Shown here one piece after another: positions 7,453 through 15,421 of a DNA stretch of 35,650 nt (its first letter is position 1; each line of letters begins with the position of its first letter). The notes below the pieces were generated by a model, which had not been told where the DNA came from, searched no databases, and saw only the letters and a program-made list of their open reading frames with translations. A program made the translations under genes and the position numbers. Source of the stretch: Sphingomonadales bacterium. GTDB lineage: Bacteria; Bacteroidota; Bacteroidia; UBA7662. Location of the stretch: contig VHBD01000001.1 in the NCBI GenBank assembly GCA_016872125.1, positions 1-35,650 of the forward strand. Direction: 5' to 3'.

Positions 7453-7812
7453 TTATGCGTTTTCGGTATTGACGGATGCGTCCACGATGATGGTGATATG
7501 ATTGGATCTTTTGAGAATACGATGACCCCTTCCTTGTGGGGCTGGACGAAGTCTTTTCATCATACGTCCCCCATCCACAAAAATTTTCTTCACGTAAAGG
7601 GAGGAGGCCTCAAGGCTTTGATCTTCGTTTTTGCGCATCCAATTGGCTACGGCAGACATTAATAATTTTTCGAGACGGATCGAAGCATCCTTCTTGGAAA
7701 ACTTCAACAAACCCTGGGCTTGGTCTACCTGACGACCCCTGATCATATCGGCCAGAAGACGCATCTTCTGAGGCGATGTTGGACAATCTCTGAGTATAGC
7801 TTGTGCTTCCAT
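7453..7812 (-). CDS. rplV: Large-subunit ribosomal protein L22
   Basis: L22 (uL22), 119 residues, lines the peptide exit tunnel with a long beta-hairpin. Signature parts are SPQKMRLLADMIRGRQVDQA near the N-terminus and the hairpin and C-terminal segment GGRMMKRLRPAPQGRGHRILKRSNHITIIVD. The open frame extends 48 codons further upstream, but those would run through rpsS in another frame and do not resemble L22. The ATG at 7812 (MEAQAILRD), 7 bases after the rpsS stop, is the natural start. Confidence 0.97.
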   Translation of the reverse strand: MEAQAILRDCPTSPQKMRLLADMIRGRQVDQAQGLLKFSKKDASIRLEKLLMSAVANWMRKNEDQSLEASSLYVKKIFVDGGRMMKRLRPAPQGRGHRILKRSNHITIIVDASVNTENA

Positions 7813-7819
7813 GATTATA

Positions 7820-8086
7820 TTATTTGCGGTTTCCTGAGTGACCACGGAAAGTACGGGTTGGTGAAAACTCACCCAGTTTATGGCCAACCATGTTTTCGGT
7901 GACATAAACTGGAATGAACTTATTGCCGTTGTGGACGGCGATGGTATGTCCAACAAATTCAGGAATCACCATGGACCTTCTGGACCATGTTTTGATGACT
8001 GTTTTTTTGGCGCCATTGTTCATGGCCTCGATTTTCCGTTCGAGGGTGTATTCCACAAAGGGGCCTTTTTTGAGAGAGCGGGGCAT
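7820..8086 (-). CDS. rpsS: Small-subunit ribosomal protein S19
   Basis: S19 (uS19), 88 residues, sits in the 30S head and contacts S13 and the A-site finger. MPRSLKKGPFVEYTLERKI at the start and IKTWSRRSMVIPEFVGHTIAVHNG in the middle are highly diagnostic. The C-terminal HKLGEFSPTRTFRGHSGNRK matches the family. Length is normal. It follows rplB after 38 bases. Confidence 0.99.
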   Translation of the reverse strand: MPRSLKKGPFVEYTLERKIEAMNNGAKKTVIKTWSRRSMVIPEFVGHTIAVHNGNKFIPVYVTENMVGHKLGEFSPTRTFRGHSGNRK

Positions 8087-8124
8087 AAGGATTATAAAAT
8101 ATAAAGTCAGACGATTACAAGGAA

Positions 8125-8946
8125 TTAACTACGACGCTTCACGATGAGGCGATCGGATGGGCGCTTACCTCTGCGGGTTTTGTATCCCTTGGATGGAATA
8201 CCCTTGCGAGAGCGCGGGTGTCCCCCGGAAGCGCGTCCTTCACCTCCACCCATCGGGTGATCCACAGGATTCATCGCTACACCACGAACACGGGGACGGC
8301 GACCTAACCAACGAGATCTACCAGCTTTACCGCTGATTTCCAACAAGTGATCCTCGTTCGATAGGGTACCAATCGTGGCCGTGCACGATTGCAAAACCAT
8401 CCTAGTTTCACCGGAAGGCAATTTGATGATGGCGTATAGACCATCCCGGGCAGCAAGAATAGCGGAATTCCCTGCAGAGCGGACCATTTGGCCACCACGG
8501 CCTGGGCGCAGTTCAATGTTATGGATACTGGATCCCAAGGGCACATCCGATAAGAACATGCAATTCCCGGTATCCGGGGTAGCCTTTTTGCCAGCCATGA
8601 CCTTATCGCCCACTTTCAAACCTTTGGGAGCGAGAATATAACGCTTTTCGCCGTCTGTGTAGAACAGAAGGGCGATGAAAGCCGAACGATTGGGATCGTA
8701 TTCAACACTTTGGACGGTGGCAGAGATATCGTGTTTGTCTCTGCGGAAGTCCACCAAGCGGTACATCCTTTTGTGACCACCCCCGATGTAGCGCATAGTC
8801 ATGCGACCATCACGGTTACGTCCACCGGATTTGGATAAAGGTGCCATGAGAGACTTCTCCGGCTTATCGGTAGTGAGCTCCGAAAAAGTATTGGCTACCT
8901 TGAAGCGAAGGCTGGGGGTTAGCGGCTTAAATCGTTTAACTGACAT
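8125..8946 (-). CDS. rplB: Large-subunit ribosomal protein L2
   Basis: L2 (uL2), 273 residues, is one of the oldest ribosomal proteins and is needed for subunit association and peptidyl transferase centre assembly. Visible signatures include GGGHKRMYRLVDFRRDK, the AGNSAILAARDGLYAIIKLPSGE stretch, and the C-terminal VRGVAMNPVDHPMGGGEGRAS, which contains the conserved histidine-containing loop. The basic tail RRGKRPSDRLIVKRRS is typical. Length is the bacterial standard. Confidence 0.99.
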   Translation of the reverse strand: MSVKRFKPLTPSLRFKVANTFSELTTDKPEKSLMAPLSKSGGRNRDGRMTMRYIGGGHKRMYRLVDFRRDKHDISATVQSVEYDPNRSAFIALLFYTDGEKRYILAPKGLKVGDKVMAGKKATPDTGNCMFLSDVPLGSSIHNIELRPGRGGQMVRSAGNSAILAARDGLYAIIKLPSGETRMVLQSCTATIGTLSNEDHLLEISGKAGRSRWLGRRPRVRGVAMNPVDHPMGGGEGRASGGHPRSRKGIPSKGYKTRRGKRPSDRLIVKRRS

Positions 8947-8955
8947 AACAATAGT

Positions 8956-9246
8956 TTATAGGCTGGAGTAATAATCAATATTCTCTCCTGCCTTGAGCGT
9001 CACAATAGCTTTCTTGAACGAATCGGTACGACCACGAACCAAACCGCCTTTGGTATTACGATTGCGGGAGTTGCCTGCATAACGCATGGTGTTCACAGAC
9101 TCCACGGTCACACCGTACATAGCCTCCACGGCGCTACGGATTTGAATTTTGTTAGCCCTTTTGTCCACTTTGAAGGCATACTGCTGATGCTTCTCCGTGA
9201 GGCGGGTCATTTTCTCGGTTACAACCGGCTTCTTAAGCGTTTCCAT
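8956..9246 (-). CDS. rplW: Large-subunit ribosomal protein L23
   Basis: L23 (uL23), 96 residues, sits at the exit tunnel and is the main docking point for trigger factor and SRP. The N-terminus KKPVVTEKMTRLTEKHQQYAFKVDKRANK is a clear family match. It continues with VEAMYGVTVESVNTMRYAG. Length is the normal bacterial one. It is packed between rplD (5 bases upstream) and rplB (9 bases downstream), consistent with one S10-type transcript. Confidence 0.98.
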   Translation of the reverse strand: METLKKPVVTEKMTRLTEKHQQYAFKVDKRANKIQIRSAVEAMYGVTVESVNTMRYAGNSRNRNTKGGLVRGRTDSFKKAIVTLKAGENIDYYSSL

Positions 9247-9251
9247 GAGAA

Positions 9252-9878
9252 TTAGCTAAGGGTTTCTTGGATTTTAGCGACAGCACTGTGCTGGATCAAC
9301 AAACAATGTGCGTTCATCATGTCGTAGGTATTCAAATCCTGGGCCAACATAACGCGGGCGTTGGGGATATTCCGTCCAGAAAGCACGAGGTTCGTCTCTT
9401 TGTCCCCGGTCACTAGGATGACCTTACGACCTGCGAGTTGGAAACCGTTGAGAAGGTTCACGAACTCCTTAGTCTTGGGCATGTCCATGGAGAAGTCTTC
9501 GATCACAAACAGCTGATTTCCTTGAATCTTGTAGGAAAGGGCAGAGCGGCGGGCCAATTGGCGGAGCTTTTTGTTCAATTTGAATGAATAATCCCTTGGT
9601 TTAGGTCCAAAAACGCGAGCACCTCCGTAAAGCAATGGGCTATTGATATCGCCACGACGTGCTCCCCCGGTTCCTTTCTGACGAAAAAGCTTACGGGTTG
9701 ATCCGCTCATTTCGGACCTTTCTTTGGCTTTGGCAGTTCCCTGACGACGATTGGCCAGGTGCAATTTCACATCAAGATAAATGGCGTGATCATTGGGCTC
9801 AGGGCAGAAAACCTGATCATCCAAAACAACCTTGCGGTCGGTGACTTGGCCTGAACGAGAGTAGATAGCGGTTTCCAT
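9252..9878 (-). CDS. rplD: Large-subunit ribosomal protein L4
   Basis: L4 (uL4), 208 residues, has an extended loop that reaches the exit tunnel. That loop is visible as RKLFRQKGTGGARRGDINSP, followed by GGARVFGPKPRDYSFKLNKK. The C-terminal Rossmann-like part has KVILVTGDKETNLVLSGRNI and ends SAVAKIQETLS. In E. coli L4 also represses the S10 operon. I see no matching leader structure here, since the upstream neighbour rplC is only 7 bases away. Confidence 0.98.
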   Translation of the reverse strand: METAIYSRSGQVTDRKVVLDDQVFCPEPNDHAIYLDVKLHLANRRQGTAKAKERSEMSGSTRKLFRQKGTGGARRGDINSPLLYGGARVFGPKPRDYSFKLNKKLRQLARRSALSYKIQGNQLFVIEDFSMDMPKTKEFVNLLNGFQLAGRKVILVTGDKETNLVLSGRNIPNARVMLAQDLNTYDMMNAHCLLIQHSAVAKIQETLS

Positions 9879-9885
9879 GACGATC

Positions 9886-10503
9886 TTATTTGCGAACCAA
9901 AACCCATGACCCGTTGGCGCCTGGAACAGAGCCCATTACGACGAGTAGATTTTGTTCAGGATATACTTTAACAATTTGTAAATTTTGAGCGGTACAACGA
10001 ACGACACCAGTTTGACCCGCCATACGCATGCCTTTGAAAACGCGGCTTGGGAATGAGGATGCCCCCAAGGAACCTGGCGCTCTCAATCGATTATGCTGAC
10101 CGTGAGTTTGTCCACCAACACCGCCGAAACCATGACGCTTGACCACCCCTTGGAAGCCTTTACCTTTGGTGACTCCGATCACATCAACCTTATCTCCCTC
10201 GCTGAAGAGGGTTACATCCACTTGATCTCCCAATTGAAGATCGCGATCGAATCCCTGAAATTCAGTAACCTTGGCTTTGGGGCCGGTTCCTGCCTTCTTG
10301 AAGTGACCAATTGCAGGCTTATTCGAGGATTTCTCCTTACGATCACCGTAGGCAAGTTGAATTGCCTCGTAACCGTCCTTGTCTTTGGTACGTACTTGGG
10401 TGACAACACAGGGTCCAGCTTCCAATACTGTACAAGGAATCATTGCACCATCGGCTGCAAAAACCGAGGTCATACCAATTTTCTTACCTATAATACCTGA
10501 CAT
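9886..10503 (-). CDS. rplC: Large-subunit ribosomal protein L3
   Basis: L3 (uL3), 205 residues, is an early assembly protein whose finger reaches the peptidyl transferase centre. MSGIIGKKIGMTSVFAADG at the N-terminus and the central finger GVTKGKGFQGVVKRHGFGG, followed by GGQTHGQHNRLRAPGSLGAS, are diagnostic. The C-terminal region has GMRMAGQTGVVRCTAQNLQI. The segment QTHGQHNR includes the glutamine that PrmB methylates in other bacteria. It starts 4 bases after rpsJ. Confidence 0.99.
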   Translation of the reverse strand: MSGIIGKKIGMTSVFAADGAMIPCTVLEAGPCVVTQVRTKDKDGYEAIQLAYGDRKEKSSNKPAIGHFKKAGTGPKAKVTEFQGFDRDLQLGDQVDVTLFSEGDKVDVIGVTKGKGFQGVVKRHGFGGVGGQTHGQHNRLRAPGSLGASSFPSRVFKGMRMAGQTGVVRCTAQNLQIVKVYPEQNLLVVMGSVPGANGSWVLVRK

Positions 10504-10507
10504 AACG

Positions 10508-10813
10508 TTAGACTTTGATTTCTACATCCACACCGCTTGGCAATTCCAATTTCATGAGGGCGTCCACTGTTTTGGAGGATGAACTATGAATGTCCATTAC
10601 TCTTTTGTAGGAGCACAATTGAAATTGCTCACGCGCCTTCTTGTTGACGTGTGGGGATTTGAGAACGGTGTAAATTTTCTTCTCCGTAGGCAATGGAATT
10701 GGACCACTAACCACAGCGCCCGTCATTTTGACGGTCTTGACAATTTTCTCCGCCGATTTATCGACCAGGTTGTGGTCGTAGGACTTGAGTTTGATGCGAA
10801 TACGATGGCTCAT
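10508..10813 (-). CDS. rpsJ: Small-subunit ribosomal protein S10
   Basis: S10 (uS10), 101 residues, is a 30S head protein and, as NusE in other bacteria, a partner of NusG/NusB in transcription antitermination. IRIKLKSYDHNLVDKSAEKIV and AVVSGPIPLPTEKKIYTVLKSPHVNKKAREQF are the family signature. Length is normal. It starts only 8 bases after the fusA stop, so there is no separate S10 operon promoter and it must be read from the rpsL promoter or from within fusA. Confidence 0.99.
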   Translation of the reverse strand: MSHRIRIKLKSYDHNLVDKSAEKIVKTVKMTGAVVSGPIPLPTEKKIYTVLKSPHVNKKAREQFQLCSYKRVMDIHSSSSKTVDALMKLELPSGVDVEIKV

Positions 10814-10821
10814 AACGGAAT

Positions 10822-12954
10822 TTAGTCTTTTTCGGCTTTCATGGCCTTGTATTTGGCCAATACATCTTCAGAAATATTCTTGGGTGTTTCGGTATAATGC
10901 GAAAACTCCATGGTGGAGGTTGCGCGACCGGAAGTCAAGGTCCTTAGGACTGTCACGTAACCAAACATCTCCGCCAAGGGCACTTGAGCTTTGATCACCT
11001 GGGCACCGTTGCGGGAATCCATGCCTTGCATTTGGCCTCTACGCTTGTTGAGGTCACCAATAACATCCCCCATATAGTCTTCTGGAGTAATGACTTCCAC
11101 TTTCATGATGGGCTCCAACAAGATTGGGTTGGCTTTGCGGCAAGCTTCACGGAAAGCGGTACGGGCTGCAATTTCAAATGAAAGAGAATCAGAGTCCACC
11201 GCGTGGAAACTTCCGTCAAACAACCTTACTTTCAGAGAATCCATTGTGAATCCAGCCAAAACACCGTTCGCCATGGCTGCTGCAAATCCTTTCTCCACCG
11301 ATGGAATAAATTCTCTTGGTACAGCACCACCGACGATTTCATTAAGAAACTCCAAGCCTGGTTTCTCCAAATCGCCGGGTATGATCTCGACGAAAATATC
11401 GGCAAACTTTCCACGACCACCGGTTTGTTTCTTGTAGACTTCACGATGGGTTACAGGGGCCGTAATGGCTTCTTTGTAGTTTACCTGAGGTGCGCCCTGG
11501 TTGCATTCTACTTTGAATTCGCGACGCAGACGATCCACGATGATTTCGAGGTGCAATTCGCCCATACCGGAGATAATGGTCTGCCCGGTGTCTTCGTCGG
11601 TTTTGACTTTGAAGGTTGGGTCTTCCTCGGCCAACTTGGCGAGGGCATTGCCCAATTTATCCGAATCGGCCTGCGTTTTGGGCTCAATCGCCAAACCTAT
11701 CACCGGGTCAGGAAACTGCATGGCCTCCAGGATAATAGGAGCATTTTCGGCACAAAGTGTATCGCCGGTTTTGATGTCTTTAAAGCCCACCGCCGCGCAG
11801 ATATCACCTGCTTCGACAAACTCAATCGCCTTACGATCGTTGGCGTGCATTTGGAAAAGGCGTGAAATACGCTCTTTCTCCATAACAATTCCTTTATCTG
11901 GCTCGTTACGGACCTTCATCACATAGGAACCCGCGTCCAGACGACCGCTATACACTCGGAAAAATACCAAACGACCTACAAAAGGATCGGTTGCTACTTT
12001 GAAAGCAAGGGCACAGAACGGAGCATCCACCGAAGGCTTCCGTGATTCTTCTACGTCGGTTTTGGGATTGGTACCGGTAACGGCCTCCTGATCAACAGGA
12101 GCCGGCAGGAAGGCACAAACTGCATCCAATACTGCTTGAACCCCTTTGTTTTTGAAGGCGGAACCGCAAAGCATCGGAACGACCTTTTGGTCACAAACCG
12201 CTTTGCGCAAAGCTGAACGAATTTCTTCTTGGGTAATGGAATCTGGATTATCAAAAAACTTTTCCAACAAGGCGTCATCGTATTCAGCACAGACTTCGAT
12301 GAGTTGCTGACGGTATTTGTGGGCTTCATCCACCAAGTCGGCAGGCATATCAATCACCTCGAATGTCATTCCTTTGGAGGCTTCATCCCAAACAATGGCT
12401 TGGTTGGTGATCAAATCCACCACACCTTTGAAATGTTCTTCGTCCCCGATAGGGATCTGAATAGGCACTGCATTGGAACCCAACATGTCTTTGACCTGCT
12501 GACAAACTTTGAAGAAGTCAGATCCTTGACGGTCCATTTTGTTCACAAAGCCCAAGCGGGGCACTTTGTAATTGTCGGCGAGGCGCCAATTAGTTTCGGA
12601 TTGAGGTTCTACGCCATCCACAGCAGAGAACAAGAAAACCAAACCATCCAAAACGCGGAGGGAGCGGTTAACCTCTACAGTGAAATCCACGTGACCCGGG
12701 GTATCAATGATGTTCACCGCATACTCCTTGTCTTGCCATTTCCAAGAGGTTTTGGTCGCAGCGGAGGTAATGGTGATCCCACGCTCTTGTTCTTGGGCCA
12801 TCCAGTCCATGGTGGCGGCCCCGTCGTGGACCTCCCCAATTTTGTGGGTCATCCCGGTATAATAGAGAACGCGCTCTGTGGTCGTGGTTTTGCCGGCATC
12901 AATATGGGCTGCAATTCCGATATTGCGGGTAAAGCCTAAATCCTTCTGTGACAT
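10822..12954 (-). CDS. fusA: Translation elongation factor G
   Basis: EF-G, 710 residues, is the GTPase that drives translocation and, with RRF, ribosome recycling. The GTP-binding motifs are AHIDAGKT (residues 16-23), RGITIT (G2), DTPGHVDF (G3) and NKMD (G4). Domain II, domains III and V, and the domain IV region FIPSVEKGF are in order. The frame stays open 47 codons upstream, but those residues are not EF-G-like and would run into rpsG. The ATG at 12954 (MSQKDLGFTRNIGIAAH) is the accepted style of start. It lies 43 bases after rpsG and 8 bases before rpsJ; no tuf gene follows. Confidence 0.98.
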   Translation of the reverse strand: MSQKDLGFTRNIGIAAHIDAGKTTTTERVLYYTGMTHKIGEVHDGAATMDWMAQEQERGITITSAATKTSWKWQDKEYAVNIIDTPGHVDFTVEVNRSLRVLDGLVFLFSAVDGVEPQSETNWRLADNYKVPRLGFVNKMDRQGSDFFKVCQQVKDMLGSNAVPIQIPIGDEEHFKGVVDLITNQAIVWDEASKGMTFEVIDMPADLVDEAHKYRQQLIEVCAEYDDALLEKFFDNPDSITQEEIRSALRKAVCDQKVVPMLCGSAFKNKGVQAVLDAVCAFLPAPVDQEAVTGTNPKTDVEESRKPSVDAPFCALAFKVATDPFVGRLVFFRVYSGRLDAGSYVMKVRNEPDKGIVMEKERISRLFQMHANDRKAIEFVEAGDICAAVGFKDIKTGDTLCAENAPIILEAMQFPDPVIGLAIEPKTQADSDKLGNALAKLAEEDPTFKVKTDEDTGQTIISGMGELHLEIIVDRLRREFKVECNQGAPQVNYKEAITAPVTHREVYKKQTGGRGKFADIFVEIIPGDLEKPGLEFLNEIVGGAVPREFIPSVEKGFAAAMANGVLAGFTMDSLKVRLFDGSFHAVDSDSLSFEIAARTAFREACRKANPILLEPIMKVEVITPEDYMGDVIGDLNKRRGQMQGMDSRNGAQVIKAQVPLAEMFGYVTVLRTLTSGRATSTMEFSHYTETPKNISEDVLAKYKAMKAEKD

Positions 12955-12997
12955 GGTGTAGGGGTATGAACCTTGGTGGCTTAAGTTTGGAATAGGT

Positions 12998-13465
12998 TTA
13001 GAATCGGAAATGTGAGAAGGCTTTGTTGGCTTCGGCCATGCGGTAAGTGTCTTCTTTCTTCTTGACGGCGGCTCCTTCCCCTTTGGAAGCAGCAATGATT
13101 TCGGCAGTCAGTTTATCGGTCATGGTCTTTTCGTTTCGTTTGCGCGCATAACCAATTAACCAACGCATTCCCAGGGCCTGTTTGCGGTTTGGCTTGACTT
13201 CTACAGGGACCTGGAAGGTAGAACCGCCCACACGGCGGCTCTTGACCTCCACACTGGGCATCACATTGTTCAGGGCACGGCGCCATACTTCGATACCGGG
13301 CTCGGATAATTTCTTTTCGATGTTTTCTACCGCTTCGTAGAAAATCTGACTTGCGGTACTCTTCTTCCCGTCGTACATCATATTGTTGATGAACTTGGTG
13401 ACGATTTCGTCTTGGAATTTGGGATCCGGTTCAACGAAGCGCTTTTTGGCAGCGGTTTTTCTCAT
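12998..13465 (-). CDS. rpsG: Small-subunit ribosomal protein S7
   Basis: S7 (uS7), 155 residues, initiates assembly of the 30S head. The motifs DPKFQDEIVTKFINNMMYDGKKSTA, EVKSRRVGGSTFQVPVEV and RKQALGMRWLIGYARKRNEKTM are characteristic. The last part AEANKAFSHFRF is typical. In enterobacteria S7 represses the str operon through the rpsL-rpsG spacer. Here that spacer is only 27 bases and I see no convincing structure. Confidence 0.98.
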   Translation of the reverse strand: MRKTAAKKRFVEPDPKFQDEIVTKFINNMMYDGKKSTASQIFYEAVENIEKKLSEPGIEVWRRALNNVMPSVEVKSRRVGGSTFQVPVEVKPNRKQALGMRWLIGYARKRNEKTMTDKLTAEIIAASKGEGAAVKKKEDTYRMAEANKAFSHFRF

Positions 13466-13492
13466 GACTTAACCTTATGAACTATTAAATTA

Positions 13493-13897
13493 TTATTTGC
13501 CACCCTTGCCTTTGGTTGGTGCAGCGGCTTGTTTGGCCTTGGCACCGTATTTGGAACGGCCTTGTTTGCGGCCATTCACACCGGCGGTATCCAAAGCACC
13601 GCGGATAATATGGTAACGGACACCGGGCAGGTCTTTCACACGACCACCGCGTATCAATACAATGGAGTGCTCTTGCAAATTGTGACCCTCCCCCGGGATA
13701 TAGGCGTTGACCTCCTTTTGGTTGGTCAAACGAACACGGGCCACTTTCCTCATCGCAGAATTGGGCTTTTTGGGGGTGGTGGTGTAAACGCGGGTGCAGA
13801 CCCCGCGACGCTGGGGACAAGAATCCAAGGCGGGGGATTTGCTCTTGTCCGCTTTGTGTTCACGTCCGTTTTTGACCAATTGCTGAATGGTGGGCAT
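13493..13897 (-). CDS. rpsL: Small-subunit ribosomal protein S12
   Basis: S12 (uS12), 134 residues, sits in the decoding centre. Core motifs are CPQRRGVCTRVYTTTPKKPN, GEGHNLQEHSIVLIRGGRVK and DLPGVRYHIIRGALDTAGV. Lys43 (TPKK) and Lys88 (RVKD) are the wild-type residues, whose mutations give streptomycin resistance, so the allele looks sensitive. Asp89 is the residue modified by RimO in other bacteria. The frame stays open upstream, but the start MPTIQQLVKNGREHK at 13897 matches the family. A short Lys/Gly/Ala tail ends the protein. It is the promoter-proximal gene of the ribosomal cluster. Confidence 0.98.
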   Translation of the reverse strand: MPTIQQLVKNGREHKADKSKSPALDSCPQRRGVCTRVYTTTPKKPNSAMRKVARVRLTNQKEVNAYIPGEGHNLQEHSIVLIRGGRVKDLPGVRYHIIRGALDTAGVNGRKQGRSKYGAKAKQAAAPTKGKGGK

Positions 13898-13945
13898 AAG
13901 TTCGGTTTCTGGGGTTGTTCGGAATACCCTATTTTTGAGGGAGTG

Positions 13946-13977
13946 CAAAAGTAGGTTATTTTGTGTGTAATTCCAAG
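13946..13977 (-). promoter_or_regulatory. Bacteroidota-type promoter for the rpsL-led ribosomal cluster
   Basis: On the minus strand the box TACTTTTG (13946-13953) matches the Bacteroidota -7 consensus TAnnTTTG exactly. TTGG/CTTG at about 13974-13978 lies 19-20 bases upstream, where the -33 TTG element belongs. Transcription would start near 13938-13941, giving a leader of about 40 bases before the rpsL ATG. No other strong match occurs in this spacer on this strand. It probably drives much of the 26-gene cluster. Confidence 0.8.
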
Positions 13978-14060
13978 GCAATAGGCCATTTTTTTAAACA
14001 AATTCGAGGTTCAAGGGGACTTTATCCACAAAAATCTCTTCTCGGCTCATTTGCTGGCCT

Positions 14061-14068
14061 TACCTTTG
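14061..14068 (+). promoter_or_regulatory. Candidate -7 box for pepP
   Basis: TACCTTTG on the plus strand matches the Bacteroidota -7 consensus TAnnTTTG. It lies about 15 bases before the ATG at 14084, so the transcript leader would be very short (roughly 8-10 bases). The expected -33 element is poor (TCTT at about 14037-14040). A promoter here would make the upstream TTG at 14051 untranscribed, which supports the ATG start. Confidence 0.4.
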
Positions 14069-14083
14069 GAAAATAACCAGAAA

Positions 14084-15376
14084 ATGCGCTATCAACCCCT
14101 GAATTCCTCCTTGTATGCAGCCAATCGGCATCGTTTTGCCGCGCAATTGCCCCCCGGATCGATCGCGGTCTTGGTTTCATCCGACCAAGTTCCTTCCAAC
14201 GGAGACGCTTTCTACCCCTACAAGCCTGACTCCAATTTGTATTGGTTAACCGGCATCGATCAGGAGCAGACTGCCCTCCTTTTGTTCCCGGATTGTCCCA
14301 ATCCTGCATTCCGAGAGGTCCTGTTTGTCAGGGAAACCAGCCCCCAGCTGGCAGTTTGGGAAGGCCCAAGGTATAACCTGGCCGAAGCATCGGCTCTGTC
14401 CGGCATTCAAGAAGTCATGTGGCACAAGGAATTTGAGACGGCCCTGTGGACCCAAATGAAGTATGCCACGGATTGTTGGCTGGCGCTTAACGAAAACGAC
14501 CGGGCCTCCAAATCCCCTGTTACGAGTGCTGCCCAAAGGCTCGAGAATCAACTCCGCGCAGATTTCCCGCTGCACGGCTATCATCGGGCTTCCCCTATTC
14601 TGGATCGGCTGCGCTCCGTCAAGCAGGATCAAGAGCTCGTGGCCATCCGTAAGGCAATCGAGATCACCCACCAGGCTTTCATGGAAGCAGTCAAAGCCCT
14701 CAAACCAGGGCTCAAAGAGTATCAAGTGGAGGCCATTTTGGCAGGAACTATGCTCAGCCAAGGCGCAGAAGGCTTCAGTTTTGAGCCCATTATGGCATCG
14801 GGCGCCCATGCATGCATTCTTCATTATACCCGAAATGACGGGCAATGCCAAGACGGAGACCTCATGCTCATGGACTTTGGCGCCAATTATGCCCATTATG
14901 CGGCCGATTTGACCCGCTGTGTGCCAGTAAATGGTCGATTCAGCGCCAGGCAAAAAGAGGTATACGACGCCGTTCTCCATGTTCAACGGCAATCGATGGC
15001 GCTCTTGACGGTGGGTCGCTCTTTGGATCAGTACAACAAAGAGTCCGCTCTTCTCATGCAAGATGCTCTTTTAGGTCTTGGTCTCCTCACCGATAAAGAC
15101 ATTCAAAAACAAGATTCGGCCAACCCCGCCTACAAGAAATATTTTCCTCACGGTACTGGGCATTTCCTAGGTATTGACGTCCATGATGTAGGCGCCAGGT
15201 TCGAACCCCTGCAGGCCGGTATGCTGATCACCTGCGAGCCGGGGATCTACATCCCCGAAGAGGGATTGGGGATTCGGATCGAAAACGATGTTTTGGTCAC
15301 CGAGCAAGGTCCGGTGGATTTGATGAGCAGCTTACCCATCCTCACCGACGAAATCGAAGAGGCATACCACCGTTAG
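14084..15376 (+). CDS. pepP: Xaa-Pro aminopeptidase (aminopeptidase P family)
   Basis: This 430-residue M24 metallopeptidase removes an N-terminal residue preceding proline from peptides, in the cytoplasm. The N-terminal creatinase-like domain covers about residues 1-175. The pita-bread catalytic domain follows, with a full set of five metal ligands: Asp264 (LMDFGA), Asp275 (ADLTR), His360 (HGTGHFLG), Glu385 (CEPGIY) and Glu400 (RIEND). Two Mn ions are expected. I chose the ATG at 14084 (MRYQPLNSSLYAANRHRF) over an in-frame TTG at 14051. It is the only plus-strand gene, divergent from rpsL and convergent with gltA 45 bases away. Confidence 0.95.
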   Translation: MRYQPLNSSLYAANRHRFAAQLPPGSIAVLVSSDQVPSNGDAFYPYKPDSNLYWLTGIDQEQTALLLFPDCPNPAFREVLFVRETSPQLAVWEGPRYNLAEASALSGIQEVMWHKEFETALWTQMKYATDCWLALNENDRASKSPVTSAAQRLENQLRADFPLHGYHRASPILDRLRSVKQDQELVAIRKAIEITHQAFMEAVKALKPGLKEYQVEAILAGTMLSQGAEGFSFEPIMASGAHACILHYTRNDGQCQDGDLMLMDFGANYAHYAADLTRCVPVNGRFSARQKEVYDAVLHVQRQSMALLTVGRSLDQYNKESALLMQDALLGLGLLTDKDIQKQDSANPAYKKYFPHGTGHFLGIDVHDVGARFEPLQAGMLITCEPGIYIPEEGLGIRIENDVLVTEQGPVDLMSSLPILTDEIEEAYHR

Positions 15377-15421
15377 GATTCAGCACAATGGGGGTGCATT
15401 GGCAAACTATAACGGCTAGCC

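Noticed and set aside
12229..12939. Long plus-strand open frame opposite fusA (236 codons)
   Set aside because: It lies entirely antisense to the conserved EF-G GTPase domain and its translation matches no family. Codon bias of a conserved gene often leaves the opposite strand open.
12955..13095. Upstream extension of fusA by 47 codons
   Set aside because: The residues are unlike EF-G and run into rpsG; MSQKDLGFTRNIGIAAH is the normal start. The same argument removed upstream extensions of rpsL, rplV, murE, murC and murG.
14051..14083. In-frame TTG start upstream of pepP
   Set aside because: The added residues (MLALPLENNQK) are not family-like, and the candidate -7 box at 14061-14068 would lie downstream of this start.
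14246..15061. Minus-strand open frame of 271 codons opposite pepP
   Set aside because: pepP on the plus strand has all catalytic residues of the M24 family, so the antisense frame is a shadow.
15377..15421. Shared terminator between convergent pepP and gltA
   Set aside because: The 45 bases contain only a GGCTAGCC palindrome (15414-15421) and a 4-pair GCAC/GTGC stem with no T-run; neither resembles a working intrinsic terminator.
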